From contig WBZZ01000631.1 of the NCBI GenBank assembly GCA_019918135.1, positions 16,001-80,000 of the forward strand: a stretch of 64,000 nt of DNA, given 5' to 3'. Origin of the DNA: Paulinella micropora (taxonomy: Eukaryota > Cercozoa > Imbricatea > Euglyphida > Paulinellidae). Position numbers and translations under genes: made by a program. Under the pieces are notes generated by a model. It was not told where the DNA came from, made no database searches, and saw only the letters and a program-made list of their open reading frames with translations. Below, in pieces: positions 20,373 through 29,609 of this stretch (the first letter of the stretch is position 1; each line of letters opens with the position of its first letter).

Positions 20373-21002
20373 GCGCAGTAAGAGAGCGAAAAAAAAAACC
20401 TGTTTGCTTGGTATCTTTAAAAGACCTTTAGAGCAGGTTTGCGCCACGAGGCGTGAAACAGGGAAAAGCCTGCCTAAGCTTTTTCCTGCATTTTCCCTCC
20501 CCTCCTTTGCTCCAGAGAGATACTCCCGACACCTGCCCCTCTCTGTCATACCAAAATTCCTTGTCAACTTGCGCCGCGGGTAGCTGTGGCCTCCTGCAGC
20601 TTGTTTTTTTTGGGCTCGAAGCAAGAGTCTCGCGCGAGATTCCGCCCCCGCCTCCCCTCCTTTGCGAGCGTCGGTGGGGGAGGGGGTGGTGGTGTCGGCC
20701 CCCCCCCCCCCTCTCCCTCCATCTTGTTTCGTCACAATACCCCCCCCGTTTCCCGTCCCTCCCTTCTCTCTTCATTTTCCTCACCTCTCACCAGCAGGCA
20801 CTATCTAGCCTTTGGTTCGGCACGAGCGTGGTAGTAGGGCTTGCCTTGTCAGGAGGACCACTCGTACGCTCGGTTGGCGTGTGTGCTTTTGCCTGGGGAG
20901 AGACAGCCGTGGAGCGTGAGCACCGTGCCCCCACCCCCCTAATTTGGACGCGGGATGGAGAGCCGGCGAGCGTGCCAGCCCCGTCCACGTGTGTGGGTAG
21001 GA
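20373..21002. promoter_or_regulatory. Shared divergent promoter region of the BspA-type pair
   Basis: About 630 bases separate the two divergent paralogues. The region contains C and T runs (for example 20,699-20,712) and no confident gene, although a Pro/Ser-rich plus-strand frame crosses it. No TATA element could be assigned. Confidence 0.35.
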
Positions 21003-24000
21003 ATGGTTGAACCGTGCCGTTGGGCGGGCGTACGGCTGCTGGCCTGGCTGGCGGTCGCCCCTTTCCCCCCCCCCCCCCCGCGCAGCCCTGCCATCTCGTG
21101 TGTATGTGTGTGTTAGGCCCGGGCCTACGCCGCCTGTGACCCCGCGCTGCACGCCAGCGTGCTGGCGGGCACGTACGCCGGCCTGCCGGCCTACCCCGGC
21201 GTGTGCAACAACACCGCGACGCCCCTCCTCTGCCAGGGCGCCAGCGACTGCCGCGTGTGCTACGACGGCTCGCAACTGTATTCGCAGCGCATCGGGCCGG
21301 TCTGTACCCAGCTCGGGGCCAACGACCCCGTGTGCCAAACGTTAGGCCCCGGCTGGGCCTGCACCAGCTTTGGGGCGCAGTGCCTGTTGCCCGCCGTAAT
21401 ACCCAAACCCCGGGCGGTGGGCTGCCTCGTGACGGCGCTGGGCAAAGGCGCGGTGTGCACGGCCAACGATGTGCGCCTGTCGTCGGTCGTGAACGTGGTC
21501 GAGCTGGACCCGTGCGAGTTTCCCGGCGACACGGCCGTGATCAACGTGGCCGCCAGGCTCAAGATAGGCGCGCAGACCCGTTATGATATTGGGGTGTTCA
21601 TCGCCACCGACGGCGACAGCGCGCTGACCGGCGCCAATTGCGTCACGTTCGCGCTGCCCGTGCCCCTGCCGGCCGTGGCGACGGGGGCGCCGCAGTACTG
21701 GCGCAACGAGGAAGCCACGGTTGACGACTGCTGCGGCGACGGCATCAAGCCCGCGCAGAGCAGCACGAACCGCGAGGACGAGCCCGTACTCTTGATGGCG
21801 AACCTCACGGTCAAGTGTGTGCCCGGCCTCACCTTTGGCATGGTGGACGTGAACGCCTGCTTCAGCTGGGAGAACCAGGCCAACGGAGGTTGCCACGACG
21901 TGGACCTGTTGCGGCCGCAGACGTCGTCCAAGTGCCGGTGCGACCGGGTGCCGGGCGTGAAGGTCTTCCTGCCCTCGAAGCTGGTGTACAACGTGCGCAT
22001 CGACGCGGCCACGGACCCGCGCCCGGCCCTGTACCCGTGCTTTCGCTTGCTGTTGACACAGCTGTCAAGGGCGGACCCCCGGGCCGGGGTGATGCAGGCC
22101 CAAACCCTGTTTCTGTACGACAAGGTGGTCGACCCGCTGTGTACCGCAGCGAGGGCCGAATGGAGTTCCGTCACCGAGAGCTCGCAGGGCGCCGGCACGC
22201 TGAACGAGCCCCCGCAGAGCGGGAACTACAGCGTAGACCTCGTGGCGGCGCAGCAAGGCACGGCCCCCGGCACGTGGGCGATCCAGAACTTGACGTGCGT
22301 GGTCGAGAATAGTCCTTGCTCGCAGGCGTCGGTGCTGGCCTGGGGCGCGTACGACTCGGCTTGTACGGCCGACAGCCTCGAGGGCGGGGCGTTCACGTGC
22401 CCCAAGTGGGCGGCGTGCGTGGTGGGCGACCAGACGACGTACCCGGGCTACGACGCCAAAACCGGGCAGGCTTGGCAGTACACCACGACGACGACGTACT
22501 ACCCGCCGACATTGTCGCACTTTGTGCCCGAGGGCGGGAACGTGACCTGCACCCTGGCCCTGCGGTACGTGGCGCCCAGCCCATCCGTCTCCCTCACGGC
22601 TTCGGCGAGCTCCACGGCTTCGGCGAGCGCGACCGCGAGCCCGTCGGTCTCGGGCACTGCTTCCACCAGCGCGACCAGGAGCCCGTCGGTCTCGGGCACT
22701 GCATCCCCCAGCACGACCCAGAGCCAGTCGGTCTCGGGCACTGCATCCCCCAGCACGACCCAGAGCCAGTCGGTCTCGGGCACTGCTTCCACCAGCACGA
22801 CACGGAGCCCGTCGGTCTCGGGCACTGCTTCCACCAGCACGACCCAGAGCCTCACGGGTACGGCGAGCTCGACCCCGAGCCCGTCGGTCTCGGGCACTGC
22901 TTCTACCAGCACGACACGGAGCCCGTCGGTCTCGGGCACTGCTTCCACCAGCACGACCCAGAGCCTCACGGGTACGGCGAGCTCGACCCCGAGCCCGTCG
23001 GTCTCGGGCACTGCTTCCACCAGCACGACACGGAGCCCGTCGGTCTCGGGCACTGCTTCCGCCAGCACGACCCAGAGCCTCACGGGTACGGCGAGCTCGA
23101 CCCCGAGCCCGTCGGTCTCGGGCACTGCTTCCACCAGCACGACCCAGAGCCAGTCGGTCACAGCGAGCGCGACAGCGAGCCCGTCGGTCTCGGGCACTGC
23201 ATCCACGAGCACGACCCGGAGCCCGTCGGTCTCGGGCACTGCATCCACCAGCATGACCCAGAGCCAGTCGGTCACAGCGAGCGCGACAGCGAGCCCGTCG
23301 GTCTCGGGGACCGCTTCCACCAGCACGACCCGGAGCCAGTCGGGCACGGCGAGCGCGACACGGAGCCCTGCGGAGAGCACCAGCGTGACCCCGAGTCCCC
23401 TCAGCGTCTCGGCCAGCCCCTCACTTTCTGCCACACCTACACCTCAGCCGTTTGTCATGACCATCCAAACGTTCTCCTGTGACGAATTCCTGCTGCCCGT
23501 GCTGTATAACCTCCCTAGCCGCAGGCGTCGTCTACAAGGTCTGGCACAGTCGACAACCCCAATAGCTGTGCGGAGTGAGAGAGCTAACTGGCTTACTGCT
23601 TTTTTTTGGGTGTGCGCAGCCAAATTCTGCGGGCGGCGCCGCCACCTGGCCCAAATTGTTACCTCCGCTATCACCATCGACTGGGGCGACGGCAGCGCCC
23701 TAGAGCTCGCCACCACGGGCCACAACAGCGCCCCGAGCCTGCACACGTACGCCCCGCCCGGGACCTACACTGTTCGGGTCTGGGGCGTCATGCAGGGCTG
23801 GACCCTGGACCTGCTGTCCCCGCGCAGCGGGAAGCCATCGTCAACATTACGTCCTGGTGCCAACTGCTGCTGCACCCGACCTTTGGCCACCACTTCGAGG
23901 GCGCCACCAACCTGCTGTACCTGCCGCCCTTCGCCCAGCTAGACTGTTGCGCCGGCCTGCTGAGCTTGGAATACTCGTTCAAGGACCTGCCGGCGCTTAC

Positions 24001-24406
24001 GTACGAGCTGGGCGACGTGGATCTCAGCTCCGTCTACTTCTTGCGGCACATGTTCGAAAACTCGCCCAACCTCCGGCTCGACATTGGCGCGTGGAATACC
24101 TCGCACATCTATGACCTGCAGTATATGTTCAAGAACCACGCTACCTTCAATACCGACATTAGTGGCTGGGACGTGAGCAACGTCGAGTACTTCACGGGCA
24201 TGTTCAGCGGGGCCAGCGCCTTCAACCAACCACTGGACGGCTGGAACACTAGCGCCGGCCGGTTCGTCAACTACATGTTCAAGGGCGCCACGGCCTTTAG
24301 CGCCGACCTGAGCGGTTGGGCCCTGCCGCGAGTGAGTACGTGCACCGGCTTCGGCGACCAGTCGAGCCTGGCGCTGTCGCACATGCCCCCGAAATGCCAG
24401 TTTTAG
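21003..24406 (+). CDS. Large secreted Cys-rich, Ser/Thr-repeat, PKD and BspA-repeat protein
   Basis: Proposed exons are 21,003-21,053, 21,117-23,538 and 23,620-24,406, giving about 1,085 residues. Exon 1 supplies a signal peptide that ends in an A-Y-A cleavage-like site after the first junction. Then follow a domain of about 450 residues with many cysteines, a Ser/Thr-rich tandem region (22,580-23,390; unit SPSVSGTASTSTT), a PKD-like region (WGDG, HTYAPPGTYTVRVWG) and DUF285/BspA repeats to the end (PPKCQF; the paralogue ends PPKCQV). One frame change sits near 23,819 in a C run, so two frames are needed for the C-terminus. A surface or virion-attached adhesin is plausible. Exon 1 is the least certain part. 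Confidence 0.75.
21054..21116 (+). other. Possible phase-0 intron after the signal peptide
   Basis: A GTCGCC donor and a C- and TG-rich tract ending GTGTTAG|GCC define a 63-base intron. It would link a signal peptide exon to the Cys-rich domain, whose frame has a stop just upstream inside the acceptor. The donor is weak, so another upstream exon remains possible. Confidence 0.5.
22580..23390 (+). repeat. In-frame Ser/Thr tandem repeat
   Basis: More than 15 units of about 39-60 bases encode alternations of SPSVSGTAS, TSTTRS, TSTTQS and LTGTASSTP. Units are nearly identical at DNA level, so recent expansion or contraction is likely. The tract encodes a mucin-like stalk between the Cys-rich head and the PKD domain. 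It also opens long frames in the other five readings, which are not genes. Confidence 0.9.
23539..23619 (+). other. Phase-1 intron in the long BspA-type gene
   Basis: Donor CAAG|GTCTGG, a GCTAAC branch-like motif near 23,583, a T tract and TGCGCAG|CC acceptor. Its 81 bases keep the frame open if retained. The same phase and position are used in the minus-strand paralogue. Confidence 0.7.
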
Positions 24407-24786
24407 TGCCCGGGCCGCTTATGCTTGGGCGACTGTGCGTGTACTGGTAGGCTGGCCCGCCCTCCGTAAGCTAGTTTTGAACGGTGTTTCTTTTTTAGTG
24501 AATTAAAAAAGGCGGCCCTTGTGTTATTCTGCTACTTTTGTGCCGGGGTTTCTTTTGATGAATTTCAATTGCTAGCGTGCCGAGTGAATGTGAGACAGGA
24601 AATGAAAACACTGGAGAAGAGGAAAATGGCGAAGAGGAAAATGGCGGCCTTGCCGCCATCCCCCCCCCCCCAAAGTCGCCAAAGGAATCAAAAACCTTCT
24701 CAGACAGTGGCCCCCCCCCGCTGGCCTCGATTTCTTTTTTTGGGGGTGTGTATTGTCTAGCTTTGTTTATATTCCCAGACGTAAAA
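24407..24786. other. Intergenic region before the coiled-coil gene
   Basis: An A/G-rich segment with C runs near 24,661 and 24,711. A pyrimidine tract ending TTCCCAG at about 24,774-24,780 precedes the ATG at 24,787 and could be a leader-intron acceptor like that of the D5-like gene. No gene is seen in it. Confidence 0.35.
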
Positions 24787-25401
24787 ATGCAAAGTGCCGC
24801 TCCGCGAGGCGAACTGTTGCTGTCCTTGTCCGGCGCGTTCGCTCCGCTTGCCTTGCGCCCCGACTCGTTCGACCTGCATGGCAAGCGGCTGCAGGGCACC
24901 CTCGAGGCCGACGGCTCGTTGCGGCTAGACAGTGTCTCGCTGTCCGACGACCTGAGCGTGCGGGCCGAGGACGCCCGGGCGACGGCGGCGCACGTACTGC
25001 AGAAACGGCGCGAGGATGTGCGGCTGGTGCAGCAGGACCTGCTGGCGCTGGAGTGCAAGCTGCGCCAGCCCCCCGCTGAGGACGACGACGACGAGACTGC
25101 CGCGCCCGCCCGGGATGAGGTCGTGAGGCTGAACCAAACCGTAGCTCAACACGAGCGCGAGATCGAACGGCTAGAACAGCAGCGCCAGCTCACGGTCACG
25201 TACACCGAGACCACCGAGACCAGCACAGTTGTGCTACCCCCTGGCGTGATCGTCTCGGTGCCGGCGCTGGCCGCCACGCCGCTGCTCTGGTGCCCGCGGC
25301 TCGACCCGACAGTTGTGCTCCACAGCTCGCTGCGCACGACCCTGGTCGAAATCAGGCCGCCCGGGGCCGCGCCGCCTTCCGTGTGGTGCCCACCCCCCTG
25401 A
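24787..25401 (+). CDS. Unknown 204-residue coiled-coil protein
   Basis: Starts at the ATG at 24,787. The first 55 residues look beta-rich (short strands with Leu, Ser and Gly). Residues about 60-145 are a long amphipathic helix with heptads of Leu, Gln, Glu and Arg, broken by an acidic EDDDDE stretch. The last 55 residues contain a TYTETTETSTVVLPPGV beta segment. The layout resembles the first half of the gene at 11.1-12.3 kb, but direct similarity is weak. An oligomeric structural role is possible. No family is recognised. Confidence 0.55.
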   Translation: MQSAAPRGELLLSLSGAFAPLALRPDSFDLHGKRLQGTLEADGSLRLDSVSLSDDLSVRAEDARATAAHVLQKRREDVRLVQQDLLALECKLRQPPAEDDDDETAAPARDEVVRLNQTVAQHEREIERLEQQRQLTVTYTETTETSTVVLPPGVIVSVPALAATPLLWCPRLDPTVVLHSSLRTTLVEIRPPGAAPPSVWCPPP

Positions 25402-25769
25402 CCTCGGCGCGCCACACCGCCAGGCGGCAAGTAACGACGAAACAAAAAAGACGCAGAAAAAGTCCTTTTCTTAAGGGGGGAAAGGCCCCCCCCCCACTCC
25501 CACTCGCCTGTTGTTCTCTCTCCTTTCCCCCGCGCAGCCATTCATTTGTTCTTTCTCTTTTTTTCCCCCCGCACTCTGGCTCTCTCCGAAACCCCCCCCC
25601 CTCCCCCACTGGACCCCACCATTCCCGACGCCTTTCGCTCCGACGGCCGTTCTCTCTCTCCCCGCCCTTCTTCTTGTCTCCAAGACAGCCGCGCAACCCT
25701 GCACACTCGCCCACAAAAAAGGCCGGACACTAACACAAAAAAAAGAAAAGGGGGGGAGGGACTTCTGCC
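25402..25769. other. Pyrimidine-rich intergenic region
   Basis: Mostly C and T with several C runs (25,488-25,496, 25,591-25,599). Long Pro/Ser and Arg/Gly frames on both strands are composition artefacts. The plus-strand gene at 25,770 begins directly after a G-rich stretch. Confidence 0.4.
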
Positions 25770-26876
25770 ATGCACCAGTGCCCCCACTGTCGCACCGTCT
25801 ATGACCAGGACCAGCACGGCGTGCTGTGGGTAGCAGAACAGGTCTGCCAAGGCGAGAAAAAGCTGGCGCCCAAGGCTTCGTGCAGGCCAACAAAGTGCCC
25901 GGCGCTAGGCTACCAGTGGTGGGAGAAATTCCTCACCGGCTGCTTGCTCGATCTTTTGGGCGGGCCCGCCACGCCGGACCGGAGTGCCTGGACTTACGAA
26001 AAGGTGGGGGCTCTGATCTTCGATCTGTTCTGGATGCCCGACGACTACTCGTCCGTTGTGCGGGACATTAGCAGAGCCAAAAAAGTGCCGGACCCGCAAG
26101 ACCAAAGAGAGTGGAACAGGGACGGCCCGGAAGCCCGCTTCAAGCTGCTGCTGTCATTCTTGCGCCATTGGGTTCGCAGTGACCGAGAATACGTGCAGCA
26201 AGTCGTAAGCCCGCCGGCGGGCAAAGGCCTCGAGAAGCTGGAGTACCTCCTGAAGGTGGCCGAGGCCAAGGGCTTCCACTTCCCCGGCGCAGAGATGCGA
26301 GTGCCCATCGCTCTGCTGGATTGCCTGAGCAAAGGTAACAAGGGCGGGCCCAGCGTCTGGGTAGTGTGCGCACAGCGCGGGGGAGACGTGCTTGTCGCCA
26401 TGTCGGCGAGCGCGCTTGCAGGCCAAGCGCGCTACCAATACCACACGGGCGTACACAAGCCTAGGGCGCAGCGGCGCACCCCTCCCCGCTCCGGCCTCTC
26501 GCTGCCCCTCCAAAAGTTCGCGGCCGCCGCGCTGGACCTGTGCCTGGGCCCGGCGCAGCGTTACGTGATTGCCAGCCCAGTGCCCGCCATGTGGAAAAGT
26601 CTAGAAAAGGGAGGGCTGCAAAAGGGTACTGATTACATTGTGCTCGACGCAGCGCAGAACAGCGGGGGTACACTAGCCATCCAGTGGCCGCAGTTGGACA
26701 GTTGCTACCTGCGGCTGGGCGCGAATCACTGTATTTCCGCAACCTCTGCTTGGTTTGTGTCCAGCAACCAGGCGCTGAGAAGCCAGGCACCGCACTATAG
26801 CTGCTCGGACCAGGAGCGCTGCGAGACCTGCCAAGGGCCCGTCAAAATCCACGTGCTAAAAAAGCAGGACTCGTAG
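25770..26876 (+). CDS. Unknown 368-residue protein with N-terminal zinc-binding pattern
   Basis: Starts at the ATG at 25,770. The N-terminus has C-x2-C (CPHC) near residues 4-7 and further Cys within 45 residues, suggesting a zinc ribbon. The C-terminus has SCSDQERCETCQGP, a second Cys cluster. Between them the sequence is mixed alpha/beta with conserved-looking Trp pairs (YQWWEKF) and an FLRHW helix. No catalytic motif is clear. The overall size and Cys ends could fit a transcription or nucleic-acid-binding protein, but nothing assigns it. Confidence 0.65.
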   Translation: MHQCPHCRTVYDQDQHGVLWVAEQVCQGEKKLAPKASCRPTKCPALGYQWWEKFLTGCLLDLLGGPATPDRSAWTYEKVGALIFDLFWMPDDYSSVVRDISRAKKVPDPQDQREWNRDGPEARFKLLLSFLRHWVRSDREYVQQVVSPPAGKGLEKLEYLLKVAEAKGFHFPGAEMRVPIALLDCLSKGNKGGPSVWVVCAQRGGDVLVAMSASALAGQARYQYHTGVHKPRAQRRTPPRSGLSLPLQKFAAAALDLCLGPAQRYVIASPVPAMWKSLEKGGLQKGTDYIVLDAAQNSGGTLAIQWPQLDSCYLRLGANHCISATSAWFVSSNQALRSQAPHYSCSDQERCETCQGPVKIHVLKKQDS

Positions 26877-27091
26877 CTTCTTTTACGGGCCGTTTCTTCC
26901 CTTTGCCGTACGGTCCTTGGCTTCCTCTCTCCCCCCCCCCTCCCGCAAAAGAAAACCTACCTGCGCGCCTGAACACCCCCCCTGCCGTTTCCGTTTTTCT
27001 CGCCATTTTTTCTTCCTGCCGGCCTTTCCCCCACATTCTCTCTTTTCTCACCATATTCTCCCCCCCCCGTCGGTTTGTCTTTCTTTCAAAC

Positions 27092-27502
27092 ATGAGACTT
27101 TCTTGTCGCCTCCTCTCGCACCGCGCTAAGCCCGCTCCCGCATCCAGCAGCACCAAACCGCTCGCGTCGTTCTTGGTGGGCGTCGGCGCTGCCTTGTGCT
27201 GGTGGTTGCTCTTCTTCGTGCTGCTGCCGCGCACAGTCCAACGCTACCAACCCTGCAGCCTGCGCGCCCGGCTGTGCAGGTTCCGCCGGCGGGGCTCGGA
27301 CGAGGCAACCGTTTGGTGCCATCTGCACCACTGGCTCCTGTACGTCGGTCTGGGGACGGCCTTGTGCCTGGCGGACTGGCCTTCCTGGCTGCGCTGGGGC
27401 GGCCTGGGCTTTTCCGTTGTCCTCGTCGTGCAGGGCCTCTGCTACCGGGACCGCTGCCGCTTCTGCTATGTGTTGCCCCAGCCCAACAGTTCGGACGTGT
27501 AA
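27092..27502 (+). CDS. Small membrane protein
   Basis: Encodes 136 residues from the ATG at 27,092. An N-terminal basic stretch precedes a first hydrophobic segment (about 26-47, ASFLVGVGAALCWWLLFFVL). A Cys/Arg-rich loop follows, then two more hydrophobic segments (about 72-86 and 94-113). The C-terminus carries CYRDRCRFC, a possible metal site. Three membrane spans are likely. The function is unknown; viral envelope proteins are often of this size, but that is inference. Confidence 0.6.
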   Translation: MRLSCRLLSHRAKPAPASSSTKPLASFLVGVGAALCWWLLFFVLLPRTVQRYQPCSLRARLCRFRRRGSDEATVWCHLHHWLLYVGLGTALCLADWPSWLRWGGLGFSVVLVVQGLCYRDRCRFCYVLPQPNSSDV

Positions 27503-27898
27503 CACCTCTCTACCTTCCTCCCTCCCTCACTACCCCCGCGCCCGCACGGGGCGAGCAAGCTTGAAAGGGAAAAAAAATACCAGTTTCGTCAAATACTCTT
27601 TTAATTTAAAAAACAAAACTTTCTTCAAATTGTAGGCAAATTTTGGGGCCGCCCAAGCGCAGCGATGCTTTGTTTTTTTTCTTGGTGAACGTATGGTCTG
27701 GCGCGCGCGCCATTTCGCCGGCACGGCCTTTAGGCAACAAGCGTTACGACGAGAATCTGCTTTTTTTTGTCGTAACGCTTGTAGCTCTGAATCGCTTGCC
27801 AGAAGGCAAACAAACAAATTTTTTTTGACAGCGGAACTGCGGGTTTTTGGGAGGCTGCCGCAAGGACGGGCACCCGCGGCCCCCCCCCCGCGGGTGGT
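27503..27898. terminator. Convergent 3' region with a perfect 14-bp hairpin
   Basis: Between convergent genes, ACAAGCGTTACGAC (27,737-27,750) and its exact reverse complement (27,769-27,782) form a 14-bp stem around an 18-base loop ending in a T run. In several giant viruses, hairpins mark transcript 3' ends, so a termination or polyadenylation role is plausible. A GGCCCCCCCCC run and AATAAA follow near 27,880-27,905. Confidence 0.5.
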
Positions 27899-29269
27899 TT
27901 AATAAAAAATCAGCTGTACCTCCGGTCTTTGGGCCCGGAAGTCTTGTATCTCCTGCAGCGGGATCTTCTCAAACCCGAGACGGAGCTTCCGCAGCGGCCG
28001 GCATTGCCGCAAGCCCGCCATGGTAGTGATGTTTCGGCACAGATAGATTTCGAGCTCTCGCAGAAAGCGGCAGTGCTGCAGTCCGGCTAGACCGTGTAGG
28101 CCCGAGCATTTCTCGAGGGTTAATTTACAGAGGACGGGGAAATCGTTTAGGACACTGACGTCCGTGAACCGCGGGCACTCCACTAGGTGCAGCGCGCTCA
28201 GCTTGCGGCAGCTTGTCAGCGGGAGTAGGTCCTCGCTAGCCAGATTGCACCTCCACAGCTTTAGCTCGACTACAGGAAACTCTAGTAAATTGCTGAAGAA
28301 CTCGCAGCCCGTGAGCGTAAGCCTGAGGGTCTCGAGCGGGAGCGCGGACAGTACCCCGAGGTTCGCGCCCGTCAGGCCCGTGCTGCAGTCTAGCAGGTCT
28401 AAATGCCGCAGTGTCTTGAGAGACTGTAAGAGCTCCAAGCGGGACTCTGGTAGATCCCAGATGCTCAGCCGCTCCAGCTGTTTAAGCGTGGCAAAAGCCG
28501 CGCGGGCTCCCTCTTCGGTCAGATAATGTTGTTTGTACAGGTTCAGCTCCTGCAATGGCAGACCTTGGAGTCCCAGGCCAGAGATGCGCGGACAGTTTTC
28601 CAAGTCTAACCGCCGTAGCCCTGTTAACACCGACAGCGCCGAGCCCGTCAGGTTGGCGCAGCGCGACAAGACCAGTCGTTGCAAACCTGCAAACCTCGGC
28701 AGTGCCACCCGCAGGTCGGCGTCAGTAATTCTACTGTTTTCGAGGCACAGCACAGCCACCAAAAGGGCGTTCGGCAGCCGCTGCAGACAGTCGTTTAGGT
28801 TGGCGTGGTTGACCAACTTCAAGCTGTGGATCACAGAGAAGGCTGCCAGAAGCTCGCTCGAAACGAGGCCGAAGACCGCTAACTCCTGCACCTCTACCTG
28901 TGTGACCAGCGGCACTAGTGTCTCCTGGCTGCGCGCCTTAAGCCATCTCAGGGTAAGACTCGGCAGCGACTGCCCCGTCGTCCGGCAAACGGGGCCCAAG
29001 ACCGACAGTATTCGGCGGTCCTCCACAAGCGAGAGGTCTAGCTTGGCCCGGAAGTGTGCCCAGAAATCGGCCGACGTGACCACCGCCCGGAATTCTGTGC
29101 ACACGAGTTGCCATGCAGCGGCCTCGTGGGCGCCCGCTAGGTCCCTGATCATAGCCCAGACGTCCAGGGGCAAAACAAAAAGCCACGAAATACTGTGGGT
29201 TAGCAAGGTGTCTGCGTGCAACTTCTGGCGTTTGGCGGCCCTGCCCCCCGAGTCTTGCACATACGACAT
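27899..29269 (-). CDS. F-box-like leucine-rich repeat protein
   Basis: Encodes 456 residues from the ATG at 29,269. Residues about 28-75 look like an F-box (LFVLPLDVWAMIRDLAG, then WQLVCTEFRAVV and a Trp). The rest is built of about 13 LRRs with the L-x-x-L-x-L-x-x-C-x-x-L pattern typical of cysteine-containing FBXL repeats. The frame is intact. A role as a SCF substrate adaptor is inferred from domain order. It converges with the membrane protein gene and is followed by a T-rich intergenic stretch. Confidence 0.85.
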   Translation of the reverse strand: MSYVQDSGGRAAKRQKLHADTLLTHSISWLFVLPLDVWAMIRDLAGAHEAAAWQLVCTEFRAVVTSADFWAHFRAKLDLSLVEDRRILSVLGPVCRTTGQSLPSLTLRWLKARSQETLVPLVTQVEVQELAVFGLVSSELLAAFSVIHSLKLVNHANLNDCLQRLPNALLVAVLCLENSRITDADLRVALPRFAGLQRLVLSRCANLTGSALSVLTGLRRLDLENCPRISGLGLQGLPLQELNLYKQHYLTEEGARAAFATLKQLERLSIWDLPESRLELLQSLKTLRHLDLLDCSTGLTGANLGVLSALPLETLRLTLTGCEFFSNLLEFPVVELKLWRCNLASEDLLPLTSCRKLSALHLVECPRFTDVSVLNDFPVLCKLTLEKCSGLHGLAGLQHCRFLRELEIYLCRNITTMAGLRQCRPLRKLRLGFEKIPLQEIQDFRAQRPEVQLIFY

Positions 29270-29609
29270 CTTTGCCGAAAAAAAAGCCGGACGTAAAAAC
29301 GGAAGAAAGGATGGCAGGGGCGGTAAAAAAACTTTTGGCCACTCTTCTCTTTCTTTTTTTAAGAAACTGGCCGTACAAACAAAGGGGGCGGGGGCTCAAG
29401 GAGCCCCCCCCCCCAAAAAAATGCTAGGCGAGCAAAAAGCGCGGGAGGGGGTGTAGGACAAAGCTTCTGGTTTTTACCAAAAGATTTGGAACATATTTAA
29501 AAACTTGGAATGTTCCTCTTCCGAAAAAAAAACATTTTTTAAAAATTAATAATATAATACAAGAAAGCTCACGAGCTCTTTTGCTCTCTTGCACGCGCGC
29601 GCCACTTTT
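29270..29609. other. AT-rich intergenic region
   Basis: Contains a C run near 29,405-29,414 and AT-rich sequence with poly-A and poly-T stretches near 29,525-29,560. I see no gene. It contains the start region of the LRR gene and the 3' end of the 31-kb gene, both minus strand. Confidence 0.4.

Noticed and set aside
22316-23482. Plus-strand 388-codon and minus-strand 311-codon frames over the Ser/Thr repeat
   Set aside because: A tandem repeat of the real coding unit keeps all frames open. The real frame has the PKD and BspA domains at its end and a paralogue; the others do not.
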